Shown here: piece after piece, positions 8,103 to 14,794 of the stretch
Numbering within the stretch: the stretch's first letter is position 1
Layout: each line of letters begins with the position of its first letter
Assembly: GCF_003858645.1 (NCBI RefSeq)
Contig: NZ_RQJP01000001.1
Location: 558,001 to 622,000 of the forward strand
Direction: 5' to 3'
Length of the DNA stretch: 64,000 nucleotides
Origin: Larkinella knui
Lineage (GTDB): Bacteria > Bacteroidota > Bacteroidia > Cytophagales > Spirosomataceae
The notes under the pieces: model-generated
What the model saw: the letters and a program-made list of their open reading frames with translations, nothing else
The model's database searches: none
Told to the model about the DNA's origin: nothing
Program-made: the position numbers and the translations under genes

Positions 8103-10553
8103 ATGCGATTAACGACAGCGTTGGCTCTGCTTTGGCTGCTCTTCACTAGCCCGTTTGCCTGCACCCAATCCGCCGAAAAACTGAAACTTCCGGGGCTACG
8201 GCAGCCGGTCGAAGTTCTCCGCGATCAATGGGGGATCGCCCATATTTACGCTCAGAATGAGCACGATCTGTTTTTCGCTCAGGGCTATAACGCGGCTTCC
8301 GACCGGCTTTTTCAGCTCGAAATCTGGCGTCGGCAGGCCACCGGAACCGTGGCCGAACTGCTGGGTGCCAACGAAATTAAACGCGACCAGGGTACGCGTC
8401 TGTTCCGGTTTCGGGGAAATCTGGAACAGGAACTCAAACACTACCATCCGAACGGCCCCCAGATTGTGGGAGCTTTTGTGGAGGGAATCAACGCCTACAT
8501 CCGTCAGATTAATCAGACGCCCGACAAACTTCCGGTCGAATTTAAGATACTGAAAACCCAACCCGGTTTGTGGACGCCCGAAGTTGTCATAAGCCGGCAT
8601 CAGGGTTTGCTGGAAAACGTCCGCTCCGAGCTGGATTATGGCCGGTTGGTGCATTTGCTCGGCCCCGAAAAAGTGCGTGAATTGGCGTGGTTTCAGCCCA
8701 CTTCCAAAACCGGGGAGCCTGATCTGACCCTGCATGTGAACGGTGAAGACCTGTTTCAGCCGATCCTGCAGCTCTACGAAGCCTTTCGGTTGCCCATCCG
8801 GTTTACGGATAAAGACCGCGGCTTGGGGGCAACGGAAGAGGAGGCTGCGGTCTGGTTCAGGCAGGAAAAACAGCTGGTCGGCTCCAATAATTGGGTGGTG
8901 AGCGGCCAGCGGTCAGCGAGCGGTTTTCCGATGCTGGCAAACGATCCGCACCGGACGCAGGCCATACCTTCGCTGCGGTATTGGGTTCATCTACACGCGC
9001 CAAACTGGAATGTGGTGGGAGCGGGGGAACCCACATTGCCGGGCGTATCCATTGGCCATAACGAGTTTGGGGCCTGGGGATTGACGATTTTTGAAACCGA
9101 TGTCGAAGATTTGTACGTTTACGAAGCCAATCCCGAAAACGCCAGTCAGTACAAATACCGGGGAAAATGGGAATCGGTAAAAACGATTTTCGATACCATT
9201 CGGGTAAAAGACCAACAACCGGTTCCGGTCCAGCTGAAGTATACGCGGCATGGGCCGGTGGTTTTTGAAGATGCAAAAAAACATACCCTGTATGCCGTTC
9301 GGGCGGCCTGGCTTGAGCCGGGTTGTGCGCCTTATCTGGCCAGTTTGCGGATGAACCAGTCGAAAAACTGGACCGAATTTCGTCAGGCCTGCACCTACAG
9401 CCGGGTCCCGGGTGAAAACATGGTTTGGGCTGGGCGGCATTCCGGGGGCCGGCCATCCGGGGGCCGGCATTCCGGGGGTCGGCCAGCCTCCAACCCAACA
9501 GGATCGATTGGCTGGCAGGCAACCGGTATTTCACCCATCCGGCCGTCCCGCTCTGGAAAAAACTGGTCGGGGCTGGTCCCGGTTCCGGGCGACGGGCGGT
9601 TTGAATGGGGCGGTTTTCTTCCGATTCAACAGCTTCCCAACAAAGCCAACCCGCCGGAAGGTTTCCTCGCCACGGCCAACAACAACCTGATTCCGACCCA
9701 CTTCCCGCACCGGAACGCCGTCGCCTGGGAGTGGGCGTCACCCGCGCGGGCGCACCGGATTGCGGAAGTTTTGAAAAGTAAACCGAAGCATTCATTACCT
9801 GATTTCAAAACCCTGCAAGCCGATTACCTATCGATAACGGCCCGGAAACTGGTCCCGTTGCTGAACGGTTTGCAAACCGGAGATGAGCCGGTGGAATGGG
9901 CGCGTCAACAACTGTTGGATTGGGATTTCAAACTGGAACCGGGTTCCATAACGGCCGCGGTATATGTGGCCTGGGAAACGCAGTTGCAACAGGCTGTCTA
10001 TCAATTGGCCGTGCCGGAAAAAGCCTGGAACTATGTGAGCGGAATCCCGACGGAGCGGTTTGTAAGCTGGCTGACATCCGATTTGCGGGGGCCTTTAAAA
10101 ACGATAGACCGCGATGATTTGGTGCTCACCTGCCTTGAAAATGCCATTGCCGATTTGACCAAACGCCTGGGTTACGACCGGACGCACTGGTGGTATGGTC
10201 AACCCGCTAACAAACACATTTTCATGACTCACCCCCTCGGCAACCTCATGAGCCCACAGCAGGCGTCCGACTATGCCATTGGCCCGGCTGCGCGCGGTGG
10301 ATACGGCGAGACCGTCAACAGTACCGGCAATGCCTTGAATCAGGAACAGGGAGCCTCGTTCAGAATCCTGGTCGATACCGGCGACTGGGATAAAACGCTG
10401 GGGATCAACAACCCCGGCCAGTCCGGCGACCCGGCCAGTCCGCATTACCGGGATCTGTTTCCGATTTGGGAGAAGAACGACTATTTTCCGGTTTATTTCT
10501 CCAAAGAAAAAGTGAAATCAGTAACGGAAAAGCGGACGGTTTTGGAACCGTAG
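8103..10553 (+). CDS. Penicillin-acylase-family Ntn hydrolase
   Basis: About 816 residues from the ATG at 8103, which starts a signal peptide ending near 'FACTQS'; the longer frame would begin at a TTG. As in penicillin G/aculeacin/AHL acylases, a signal peptide, alpha chain, spacer and beta chain are expected. The beta chain should start at Ser261 in 'GSNNWVVSG', the catalytic N-terminal nucleophile after self-cleavage. 'DPHR' and 'LTIFETDVEDLY' are also typical. Between 'ENMVWA' and 'GSIGWQ' there are about 20 extra residues made of GRHSG/GRPSG units, encoded by a 15-bp tandem repeat. Substrate could be acyl-homoserine lactones, lipopeptides or beta-lactams; the sequence does not decide. 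Confidence 0.9.
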   Translation: MRLTTALALLWLLFTSPFACTQSAEKLKLPGLRQPVEVLRDQWGIAHIYAQNEHDLFFAQGYNAASDRLFQLEIWRRQATGTVAELLGANEIKRDQGTRLFRFRGNLEQELKHYHPNGPQIVGAFVEGINAYIRQINQTPDKLPVEFKILKTQPGLWTPEVVISRHQGLLENVRSELDYGRLVHLLGPEKVRELAWFQPTSKTGEPDLTLHVNGEDLFQPILQLYEAFRLPIRFTDKDRGLGATEEEAAVWFRQEKQLVGSNNWVVSGQRSASGFPMLANDPHRTQAIPSLRYWVHLHAPNWNVVGAGEPTLPGVSIGHNEFGAWGLTIFETDVEDLYVYEANPENASQYKYRGKWESVKTIFDTIRVKDQQPVPVQLKYTRHGPVVFEDAKKHTLYAVRAAWLEPGCAPYLASLRMNQSKNWTEFRQACTYSRVPGENMVWAGRHSGGRPSGGRHSGGRPASNPTGSIGWQATGISPIRPSRSGKNWSGLVPVPGDGRFEWGGFLPIQQLPNKANPPEGFLATANNNLIPTHFPHRNAVAWEWASPARAHRIAEVLKSKPKHSLPDFKTLQADYLSITARKLVPLLNGLQTGDEPVEWARQQLLDWDFKLEPGSITAAVYVAWETQLQQAVYQLAVPEKAWNYVSGIPTERFVSWLTSDLRGPLKTIDRDDLVLTCLENAIADLTKRLGYDRTHWWYGQPANKHIFMTHPLGNLMSPQQASDYAIGPAARGGYGETVNSTGNALNQEQGASFRILVDTGDWDKTLGINNPGQSGDPASPHYRDLFPIWEKNDYFPVYFSKEKVKSVTEKRTVLEP
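9432..9491 (+). repeat. 15-bp in-frame tandem repeat in acylase gene
   Basis: Three full copies of a 15-bp unit (GGSCGGCATTCCGGG and a close variant) and a degenerate fourth encode GRHSG, GRPSG, GRHSG, GRPAS. The 60 bp match the excess length of the protein against the usual 'NMVWAD..GNIGW' segment of the family. Confidence 0.85.
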
Positions 10554-10591
10554 ACGGTTTCGTGGTGCCTTTCTTGAAAACCGACAGCGTT

Positions 10592-10745
10592 TAGGCCGGA
10601 GGCCTATTCTGTTTATAGGTCAAAAGTGGTTCCTGCTCAATAGCTCCGGAGGAGCGGCCTGAGGATTTTTCCAAGACCGCTCCTCCGGAGCTACCAGGCA
10701 CTGACTGGCCGATTTTTCTATTGACAGACCGCCCTTCCAGGGCTG
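10592..10745. repeat. REP-like hairpin cluster
   Basis: The 259-bp gap after the acylase gene holds no gene. It has a small palindrome TAGGCCGGAGGCCTA (10592-10606), a perfect 16-bp stem formed by 10642-10657 (AGCTCCGGAGGAGCGG) and 10677-10692 with a 19-base loop, and a tail at 10711-10745. The reverse complement of this tail matches 37294-37328 closely. Such stem-loop clusters with copies elsewhere in the genome resemble REP/BIME elements. No transposase is present in the window. Confidence 0.65.
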
Positions 10746-10812
10746 TTTGCTAGTTCGATCAGTACGACTTAAAACATTGCTAATGAATTGGTTAGCTGAG
10801 TCAACGGGTTCG

Positions 10813-11493
10813 CTACGGTTTCAACTTTTTCAGCAGCCCACCCGGTATAGTCACTTTTCCGAGGCTGTCCGTTTCCAACGTCAAAGATCCGAAAATGTCA
10901 CGTTCAACCATGAAAACTGAACTGTCCCGGGACACAACGGTGGCGTTGCCCACGCGGTTGGTTGGTTTGGTGTGAAGCTCACTGCCTTTTTGATCAAGTA
11001 CGGTCAGTTTACCAATCGAGCTGTTCGTCAGCAGGATGCCCGAATTGTCCTGAACAATCTGGAGCTGATCGGCAGTTAGCTGGTTCAGATTGCAGCTTAC
11101 CCTGGTCGTCAGGAGTGTTTCAAGTTTGGGAGTCAGAATAACCGCTGCGGGAGCCGCATCAAAATATTGATTCGCCTTGGATTGCCAGGGAACCGATTTT
11201 GGCTTGTAACTGAACACCAGGGTGTCGCCATTTAGCCGGTAACTAAACAAATCGCGGTCTTTATCCGGAAGTCGGATTTCAGAAACTTTTCCGGTCTGCA
11301 CACTGACCAGCCCCGCCGAATTTCCTTCCAGTTTCAAGACCCGGAACGGCTTTATACTGACGGAGGTAAGCCCGTAAAATGGGTCACTGAAATTGATTTT
11401 ATCGTATTCTTTTCGCAACGCCACGTTGGCACCGATCAGCGTCAGTAAACCGATGGTAAAAAAGGCGATGAGGAGTTTATTGCTGGTTTTCAT
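10813..11493 (-). CDS. Membrane-anchored DUF2807-like beta-helix protein
   Basis: 226 residues. There is one N-terminal hydrophobic helix (about 7-25) that may be a signal anchor. The rest is hydrophilic with repeating short beta-like segments ('NSSIGKLTVLDQKGSELHTK', 'GSLTLETDSLGKVTIPGG'), which resembles the putative auto-transporter adhesin head domain (DUF2807) common in Bacteroidota. The resemblance is by pattern only. It is last in a four-gene unit after the GntR regulator (20 bp gap), so its level is probably controlled by that regulator together with the ABC transporter. Confidence 0.6.
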   Translation of the reverse strand: MKTSNKLLIAFFTIGLLTLIGANVALRKEYDKINFSDPFYGLTSVSIKPFRVLKLEGNSAGLVSVQTGKVSEIRLPDKDRDLFSYRLNGDTLVFSYKPKSVPWQSKANQYFDAAPAAVILTPKLETLLTTRVSCNLNQLTADQLQIVQDNSGILLTNSSIGKLTVLDQKGSELHTKPTNRVGNATVVSRDSSVFMVERDIFGSLTLETDSLGKVTIPGGLLKKLKP

Positions 11494-11513
11494 ACGGCTT
11501 TATGGCTTATTTT

Positions 11514-11900
11514 CTACTCCACTTTATTCGCGTTAAATTCGATTTCGACGAAGGCTTTATACCGTTTTTCAATTTCTTCCAGGCTGAGATCCAGCAGGTA
11601 GATCGTTCGGAAAAACTGGGGCAGTTCCGTTTCCAGAAACTGCTCCTTGCGGTATGATTTTATACGATCCGTTGCGGCATCAGCCGCAAAAAAACCGATG
11701 CCCCGTTTGTTATAAATAATGTCCTTCTGCTGCAAAAAATCGTAGGTCCGCATCACGGTATTCGGGTTGACTTCCAACTCGACGCCCAGATCCCGCACCG
11801 ACGGAATTCGCTCCCCCGGTGGCCATTGACCGAGGAGAATCTTCTCGCAGACGTAGTCGGCGATCTGAAGATAAATGGCTTTTTTATCCTGAAAATCCAT
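11514..11900 (-). CDS. GntR-family (YtrA-type) transcriptional regulator
   Basis: About 128 residues from the ATG at 11900, which lies 1 bp after the stop of the permease gene; a longer frame from 11936 overlaps the permease and is less likely. The winged-helix domain covers residues 5-75 ('YLQIADYVCEKIL', 'PPGERIPSVRDLGVELEVNPNTV'), followed by a short helical C-terminal tail without an effector domain. That short form is the YtrA subfamily, whose members repress the ABC transporter genes next to them. A matching inverted repeat lies upstream of the first gene of the unit (13687-13710). Confidence 0.9.
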   Translation of the reverse strand: MDFQDKKAIYLQIADYVCEKILLGQWPPGERIPSVRDLGVELEVNPNTVMRTYDFLQQKDIIYNKRGIGFFAADAATDRIKSYRKEQFLETELPQFFRTIYLLDLSLEEIEKRYKAFVEIEFNANKVE

Positions 11901-11901
11901 A

Positions 11902-12696
11902 TTAGAGTTCTTTCTCTTTGAAACGTATGTAGGCAATGAACCAGAGGAAAGGAATGATCAAGACCAGAATGGAATTGACGATTATCCGGGATTGGCCGCT
12001 TAGTTCGAGTCGGTACCACCGCCGGTTTTCGATAAAACTAACTTCCTGGAACAAGGTATTGCCGTAATGTTCCCGGTGCGGAAACAGCTGACGGATAATA
12101 AATTCATTCAGAAATAAGGAGGTTATAAAAAACAAAACAAAGGCAATAACCGCCGTTTTAACAAAGGGTACTTTTGAGAAGTAAATGGAGCCGACCAAAA
12201 AGAAAGAAGGCGTAAGAAAGGTCAGATAACGCATTTCCGAATCCAGGTATTCGCCGGTTATATCGAGCAGTTCATACCGCGGACTTCCAGCTGGCAGACG
12301 GGCATTAATGATTGAAAAAGTAATGCCTTCGATGGTATAAAAAACGCCCAGATAAACCGGCACAAATAGCAGCACCATCAGGAATACCGCTAAAAACTTT
12401 TCCAGTTGGGAAGCCGGTAAAGCCAGGTGCGGAATGCCCCGAACGGGCGTACTCACCACCCGGAAAGCTTCGCTGGCGAACCAGGCCCCGGCACCGCAGA
12501 AAATGAAGCCAAAAAAGATGCCGTGTTTCCGGTAAATGGATTCGTGGAAAACCGAAAGCCGGGCGGCATCCGGAGAAAGCAGGAGCAACAGGACGCCAGC
12601 CAGTACGCCGGTTCCCAATAAATACGATTTGAGGTGTTCGGATAAGTGGAGTTTCAGCACCAGGCCAAAACGGTGTAAACTGAACGTTTGGTTCAT
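11902..12696 (-). CDS. ABC transporter permease of the YtrA-type operon
   Basis: About 264 residues from the ATG at 12696 ('MNQTFSLHRFG'), a start typical of Bacteroidota permeases of this kind; the longer frame to 12729 runs into a short-period repeat and was rejected. Six hydrophobic segments can be seen (near residues 25-45, 60-80, 110-135, 165-185, 190-210 and the C-terminal 235-255). It should form the membrane part of the exporter with the ATPase encoded 150 bp upstream. The cargo is unknown; related Gram-positive systems handle cell-wall antibiotics. Confidence 0.8.
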   Translation of the reverse strand: MNQTFSLHRFGLVLKLHLSEHLKSYLLGTGVLAGVLLLLLSPDAARLSVFHESIYRKHGIFFGFIFCGAGAWFASEAFRVVSTPVRGIPHLALPASQLEKFLAVFLMVLLFVPVYLGVFYTIEGITFSIINARLPAGSPRYELLDITGEYLDSEMRYLTFLTPSFFLVGSIYFSKVPFVKTAVIAFVLFFITSLFLNEFIIRQLFPHREHYGNTLFQEVSFIENRRWYRLELSGQSRIIVNSILVLIIPFLWFIAYIRFKEKEL

Positions 12697-12702
12697 GGGG
12701 TT

Positions 12703-12744
12703 AGACAACAGAAGTGAGAGTTGAGACAACAGACAACAGCGGGG
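12703..12744. repeat. Heptamer tandem array between ATPase and permease genes
   Basis: Six consecutive 7-base units with the same phase: AGACAAC, AGAAGTG, AGAGTTG, AGACAAC, AGACAAC, AGCGGGG. The array sits just before the permease start codon in an untranslated gap. Confidence 0.75.
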
Positions 12745-12822
12745 CCGGAAGATCAGATAAGAGGGCGGTCAGCAAAATCTGGATAATCGGGAAGAGGCTC
12801 ATGATCGGGTGCTTGGTTTAAA

Positions 12823-12842
12823 CACGGACTGAAGTCCGCGGG
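12823..12842. repeat. REP-like mini-hairpin after the ATPase gene
   Basis: CGGACT-GA-AGTCCG at 12825-12838 forms a 6-bp stem directly downstream of the ATPase stop codon. It resembles the other 'xGGnnTnAAnnCCx' hairpins in this window and could modulate readthrough from ATPase to permease. Confidence 0.45.
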
Positions 12843-12846
12843 TACG

Positions 12847-13680
12847 TTAGCGAAAAAGGGTTTTGATGCCTGAACGGTTGGTGACGACGGCGTTGAAAAG
12901 CCGCTCCAGATCGACTTTGGTGTCTTCCTGCCCGACGTTTTCCATCACCACCGAATAGCCCCGCAGGGATGGTTCGGCGTACAAAACCCGGTCGGTTTCC
13001 GTTACGGCACTCAACGTGCTGAACATCAGTCGCTCTTCAATGTCGGTTAGGGAATGGTTCATCAGAATTTCGTTTTCGTCGATGATCACAATGCCGTCGA
13101 TCAGGTTGTCCAGATCCCGGACCTGGTGGGTTGAAATGAGCATCAGCCGGTCGGATGTCAGAGACGAAGAGACGATTTTGCGGAACTGGCTTTTCGACGG
13201 AATATCCAGCCCGTTGGTGGGCTCGTCCATAATCAGAACCCGCGTGTTGGTTGCCAGACCAAAACTGATGATAATTTTCTTTTTCTGGCCATACGACATC
13301 GCCGTGAGTTTCTGGTCGGGCGGAACGTCAAACTCCGACAGGTATTTCCGGAACTGCGACTCGTTGAATTTTGGATAAAATGGCCCCATCGTATCGATGT
13401 AGCGATTGAGCGATACCGACGGCAGGTAGATTTCTTCCGGAATGAAATACAGTTCCTGAAAAAAAGCCGGTTCCCGCTTGCGGGGCGTAAAGCCCGCAAC
13501 CTGTACCGCTCCCGCCGTTGGAAACAGCATTCCGCCCATCAGCCGCAGAAGGCTCGATTTGCCCGCGCCGTTTTTGCCCAATAAACCATAAATACTACCC
13601 GGTTGAATCGAAAGATTCAAATTCCGAAACATCGTTTTCTTCGGAGTGTACCCAAAAGTCAGGTTTGTTAGCTCGATCAT
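12847..13680 (-). CDS. ABC transporter ATP-binding protein of the YtrA-type operon
   Basis: 277 residues. Walker A 'GLLGKNGAGKSSLL' near residue 35, signature 'MSYGQKKK' near 130, Walker B 'VLIMDEPTNGLD' near 150 and switch His in 'LISTHQ' near 187. It powers the exporter formed with the permease downstream. It is the first gene of the unit ATPase - permease - GntR - DUF2807-like. Its ATG is only 6 bp from a YtrA-like operator, so transcription must start very close to the first codon. Confidence 0.93.
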   Translation of the reverse strand: MIELTNLTFGYTPKKTMFRNLNLSIQPGSIYGLLGKNGAGKSSLLRLMGGMLFPTAGAVQVAGFTPRKREPAFFQELYFIPEEIYLPSVSLNRYIDTMGPFYPKFNESQFRKYLSEFDVPPDQKLTAMSYGQKKKIIISFGLATNTRVLIMDEPTNGLDIPSKSQFRKIVSSSLTSDRLMLISTHQVRDLDNLIDGIVIIDENEILMNHSLTDIEERLMFSTLSAVTETDRVLYAEPSLRGYSVVMENVGQEDTKVDLERLFNAVVTNRSGIKTLFR

Positions 13681-13686
13681 GGTTAT

Positions 13687-13710
13687 AGTGTACTAATAAA
13701 CTAATACACC
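13687..13710 (-). promoter_or_regulatory. Candidate YtrA-type operator
   Basis: AGTGTA-N12-TACACC, an inverted repeat placed immediately before the first gene of an operon that encodes a YtrA-type regulator. The Bacillus subtilis YtrA site is described as an AGTGTA/TACACT inverted repeat with a spacer of similar size. The inner bases contain a direct repeat of ACTAAT. Confidence 0.7.
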
Positions 13711-13773
13711 ACAAAAGAGGGAAATTCCTTTTACAATGTCAAATGGATTTAAGAATATTTAAGAAATACCGAA

Positions 13774-13918
13774 AGAGCTCACCGTGCTAAAAAGGCTATT
13801 CGTCTAGATGAAACGGTCATTCGGCGATTATGCAGGGGAGAATTTCCAAAACGCCTTACCTTGGATGGTTTAAAGCGGTATGCGCTTTATTGTTTTGTAA
13901 TAATTGGTTTTATTTTGA
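13774..13918 (+). pseudogene. Possible remnant of an unrecognised gene
   Basis: In the 318-bp gap between the ABC operon and the next gene, one plus-strand frame reads 'KKAIRLDETVIRRLCRGEFPKRLTLDGLKRYALYCF' in two halves of protein-like composition, without a start codon. Just upstream, another frame starts with an ATG at 13743 ('MDLRIFKKYRK'), as if a frameshift separated them. A plus-strand terminator-like hairpin follows at 13923. The pattern resembles the N-terminal helical domain that precedes effector domains in some Bacteroidota proteins, but this is weak. It may be only chance. Confidence 0.25.
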
Positions 13919-13922
13919 ACAG

Positions 13923-13953
13923 TCCCCGGTATTCATCGGGGATTTGTCTTTCT
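13923..13953 (+). terminator. Terminator-like hairpin
   Basis: TCCCCG (13923-13928) pairs with CGGGGA (13937-13942) around an 8-base loop and is followed by a T-rich tail. No intact plus-strand gene precedes it, which supports the idea of a decayed gene there. Confidence 0.5.
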
Positions 13954-13998
13954 CCTCACACTCTTCCAGCGATCGTTCCGCATGAATGCCCATGGTCG

Positions 13999-14724
13999 TC
14001 AACCTGATTCTTTCGAACCCGCTTTTGGTTTCCGTCGGATAAAAGCCCAGATATCTTTAAAAAATTCCGGGTAAATGACCGTGCCGACGCTGTAGTACGA
14101 TCCGTTATAGTGCTGATTGACATTGGTTTGAAAGATCGAAATCCGGTAACCGATCTGGCTGCTCAGACCAATCCAGCGGGAGGCTTTCCATTGGCCGTAG
14201 ACGCCAACCTGAACCGGCATGAAAAAATCCCAGCGTGAACGCCCGGTAGCGGAATCCGTTTTGGTGTCCGTAGAAACCGCCGTTGCTCTTCCTGCCCCGA
14301 GTTCCACCGGAATGCTGAACATCCACCGCCGGTTATTGATGAAATTATGCCACAGCATGACACTTCCAAACGCCATGTCGGTTTTGGTATAATAGGCCAG
14401 ATTCAGGCGTTTGGCCGCATTCCGGTGCAAATCGATCAGGTGAAGATATGAGTTGTACGTCAGCCAGTAATACCCAATGGTAATCTGATGCCGCTTGGGC
14501 CCGAAGACCAAACCGGTGTTGACGCCCCAGACATTGACGTGATGGCGGTTGACAAACGAATCCCGAAAATCGAGGTTGACCGTCCAGCGCACCGGATAAT
14601 GCTGAGTCGTAGCTGTCTGTGATTTCGCCAGAGAATCCACAGGTGGTTTTTCCGCAACCGTTTGCGCAACACCTGCCGTTAATCCCAGCCAAATCAGCCC
14701 GCTATATATCAGTACTGTTTTCAT
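13999..14724 (-). CDS. Secreted protein, probably outer-membrane beta-barrel
   Basis: 241 residues with a signal peptide (about 1-20, cleavage after 'GVAQ'). The mature part has alternating hydrophobic/aromatic strands ('HQITIGYYWLTYNSYLHLIDL', 'WIGLSSQIGYRISIFQ') like small outer-membrane barrel proteins. No named family was recognised. It follows the metal-efflux operon on the same strand but a terminator at 14739-14758 separates them, so it is probably transcribed alone. Confidence 0.6.
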   Translation of the reverse strand: MKTVLIYSGLIWLGLTAGVAQTVAEKPPVDSLAKSQTATTQHYPVRWTVNLDFRDSFVNRHHVNVWGVNTGLVFGPKRHQITIGYYWLTYNSYLHLIDLHRNAAKRLNLAYYTKTDMAFGSVMLWHNFINNRRWMFSIPVELGAGRATAVSTDTKTDSATGRSRWDFFMPVQVGVYGQWKASRWIGLSSQIGYRISIFQTNVNQHYNGSYYSVGTVIYPEFFKDIWAFIRRKPKAGSKESG

Positions 14725-14730
14725 ACTGTC

Positions 14731-14760
14731 AAGACAAAACCCGCCAAAGTTGGCGGGTCT
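14731..14760 (-). terminator. Terminator after czcA-like gene
   Basis: On the minus strand a 9-bp GC-rich stem (14739-14747 with 14750-14758, ACCCGCCAA) is followed by TTTTGTCTT. It is 37 bp after the stop of the RND pump gene. Confidence 0.8.
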
Positions 14761-14794
14761 GTACCGATTCTCTTAAAACATTGTCATTATTTTT

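Noticed and set aside
9400-9560. A frameshift in the penicillin-acylase gene
   Set aside because: The frame stays open on both sides and family motifs resume in the same frame after the repeat; the extra length is an in-frame insertion of repeat units.
8857-9795. A 312-codon minus frame inside the penicillin-acylase gene
   Set aside because: Antisense shadow; the product has repetitive Pro/Arg/Ser composition that follows from the 15-bp repeat and codon bias.
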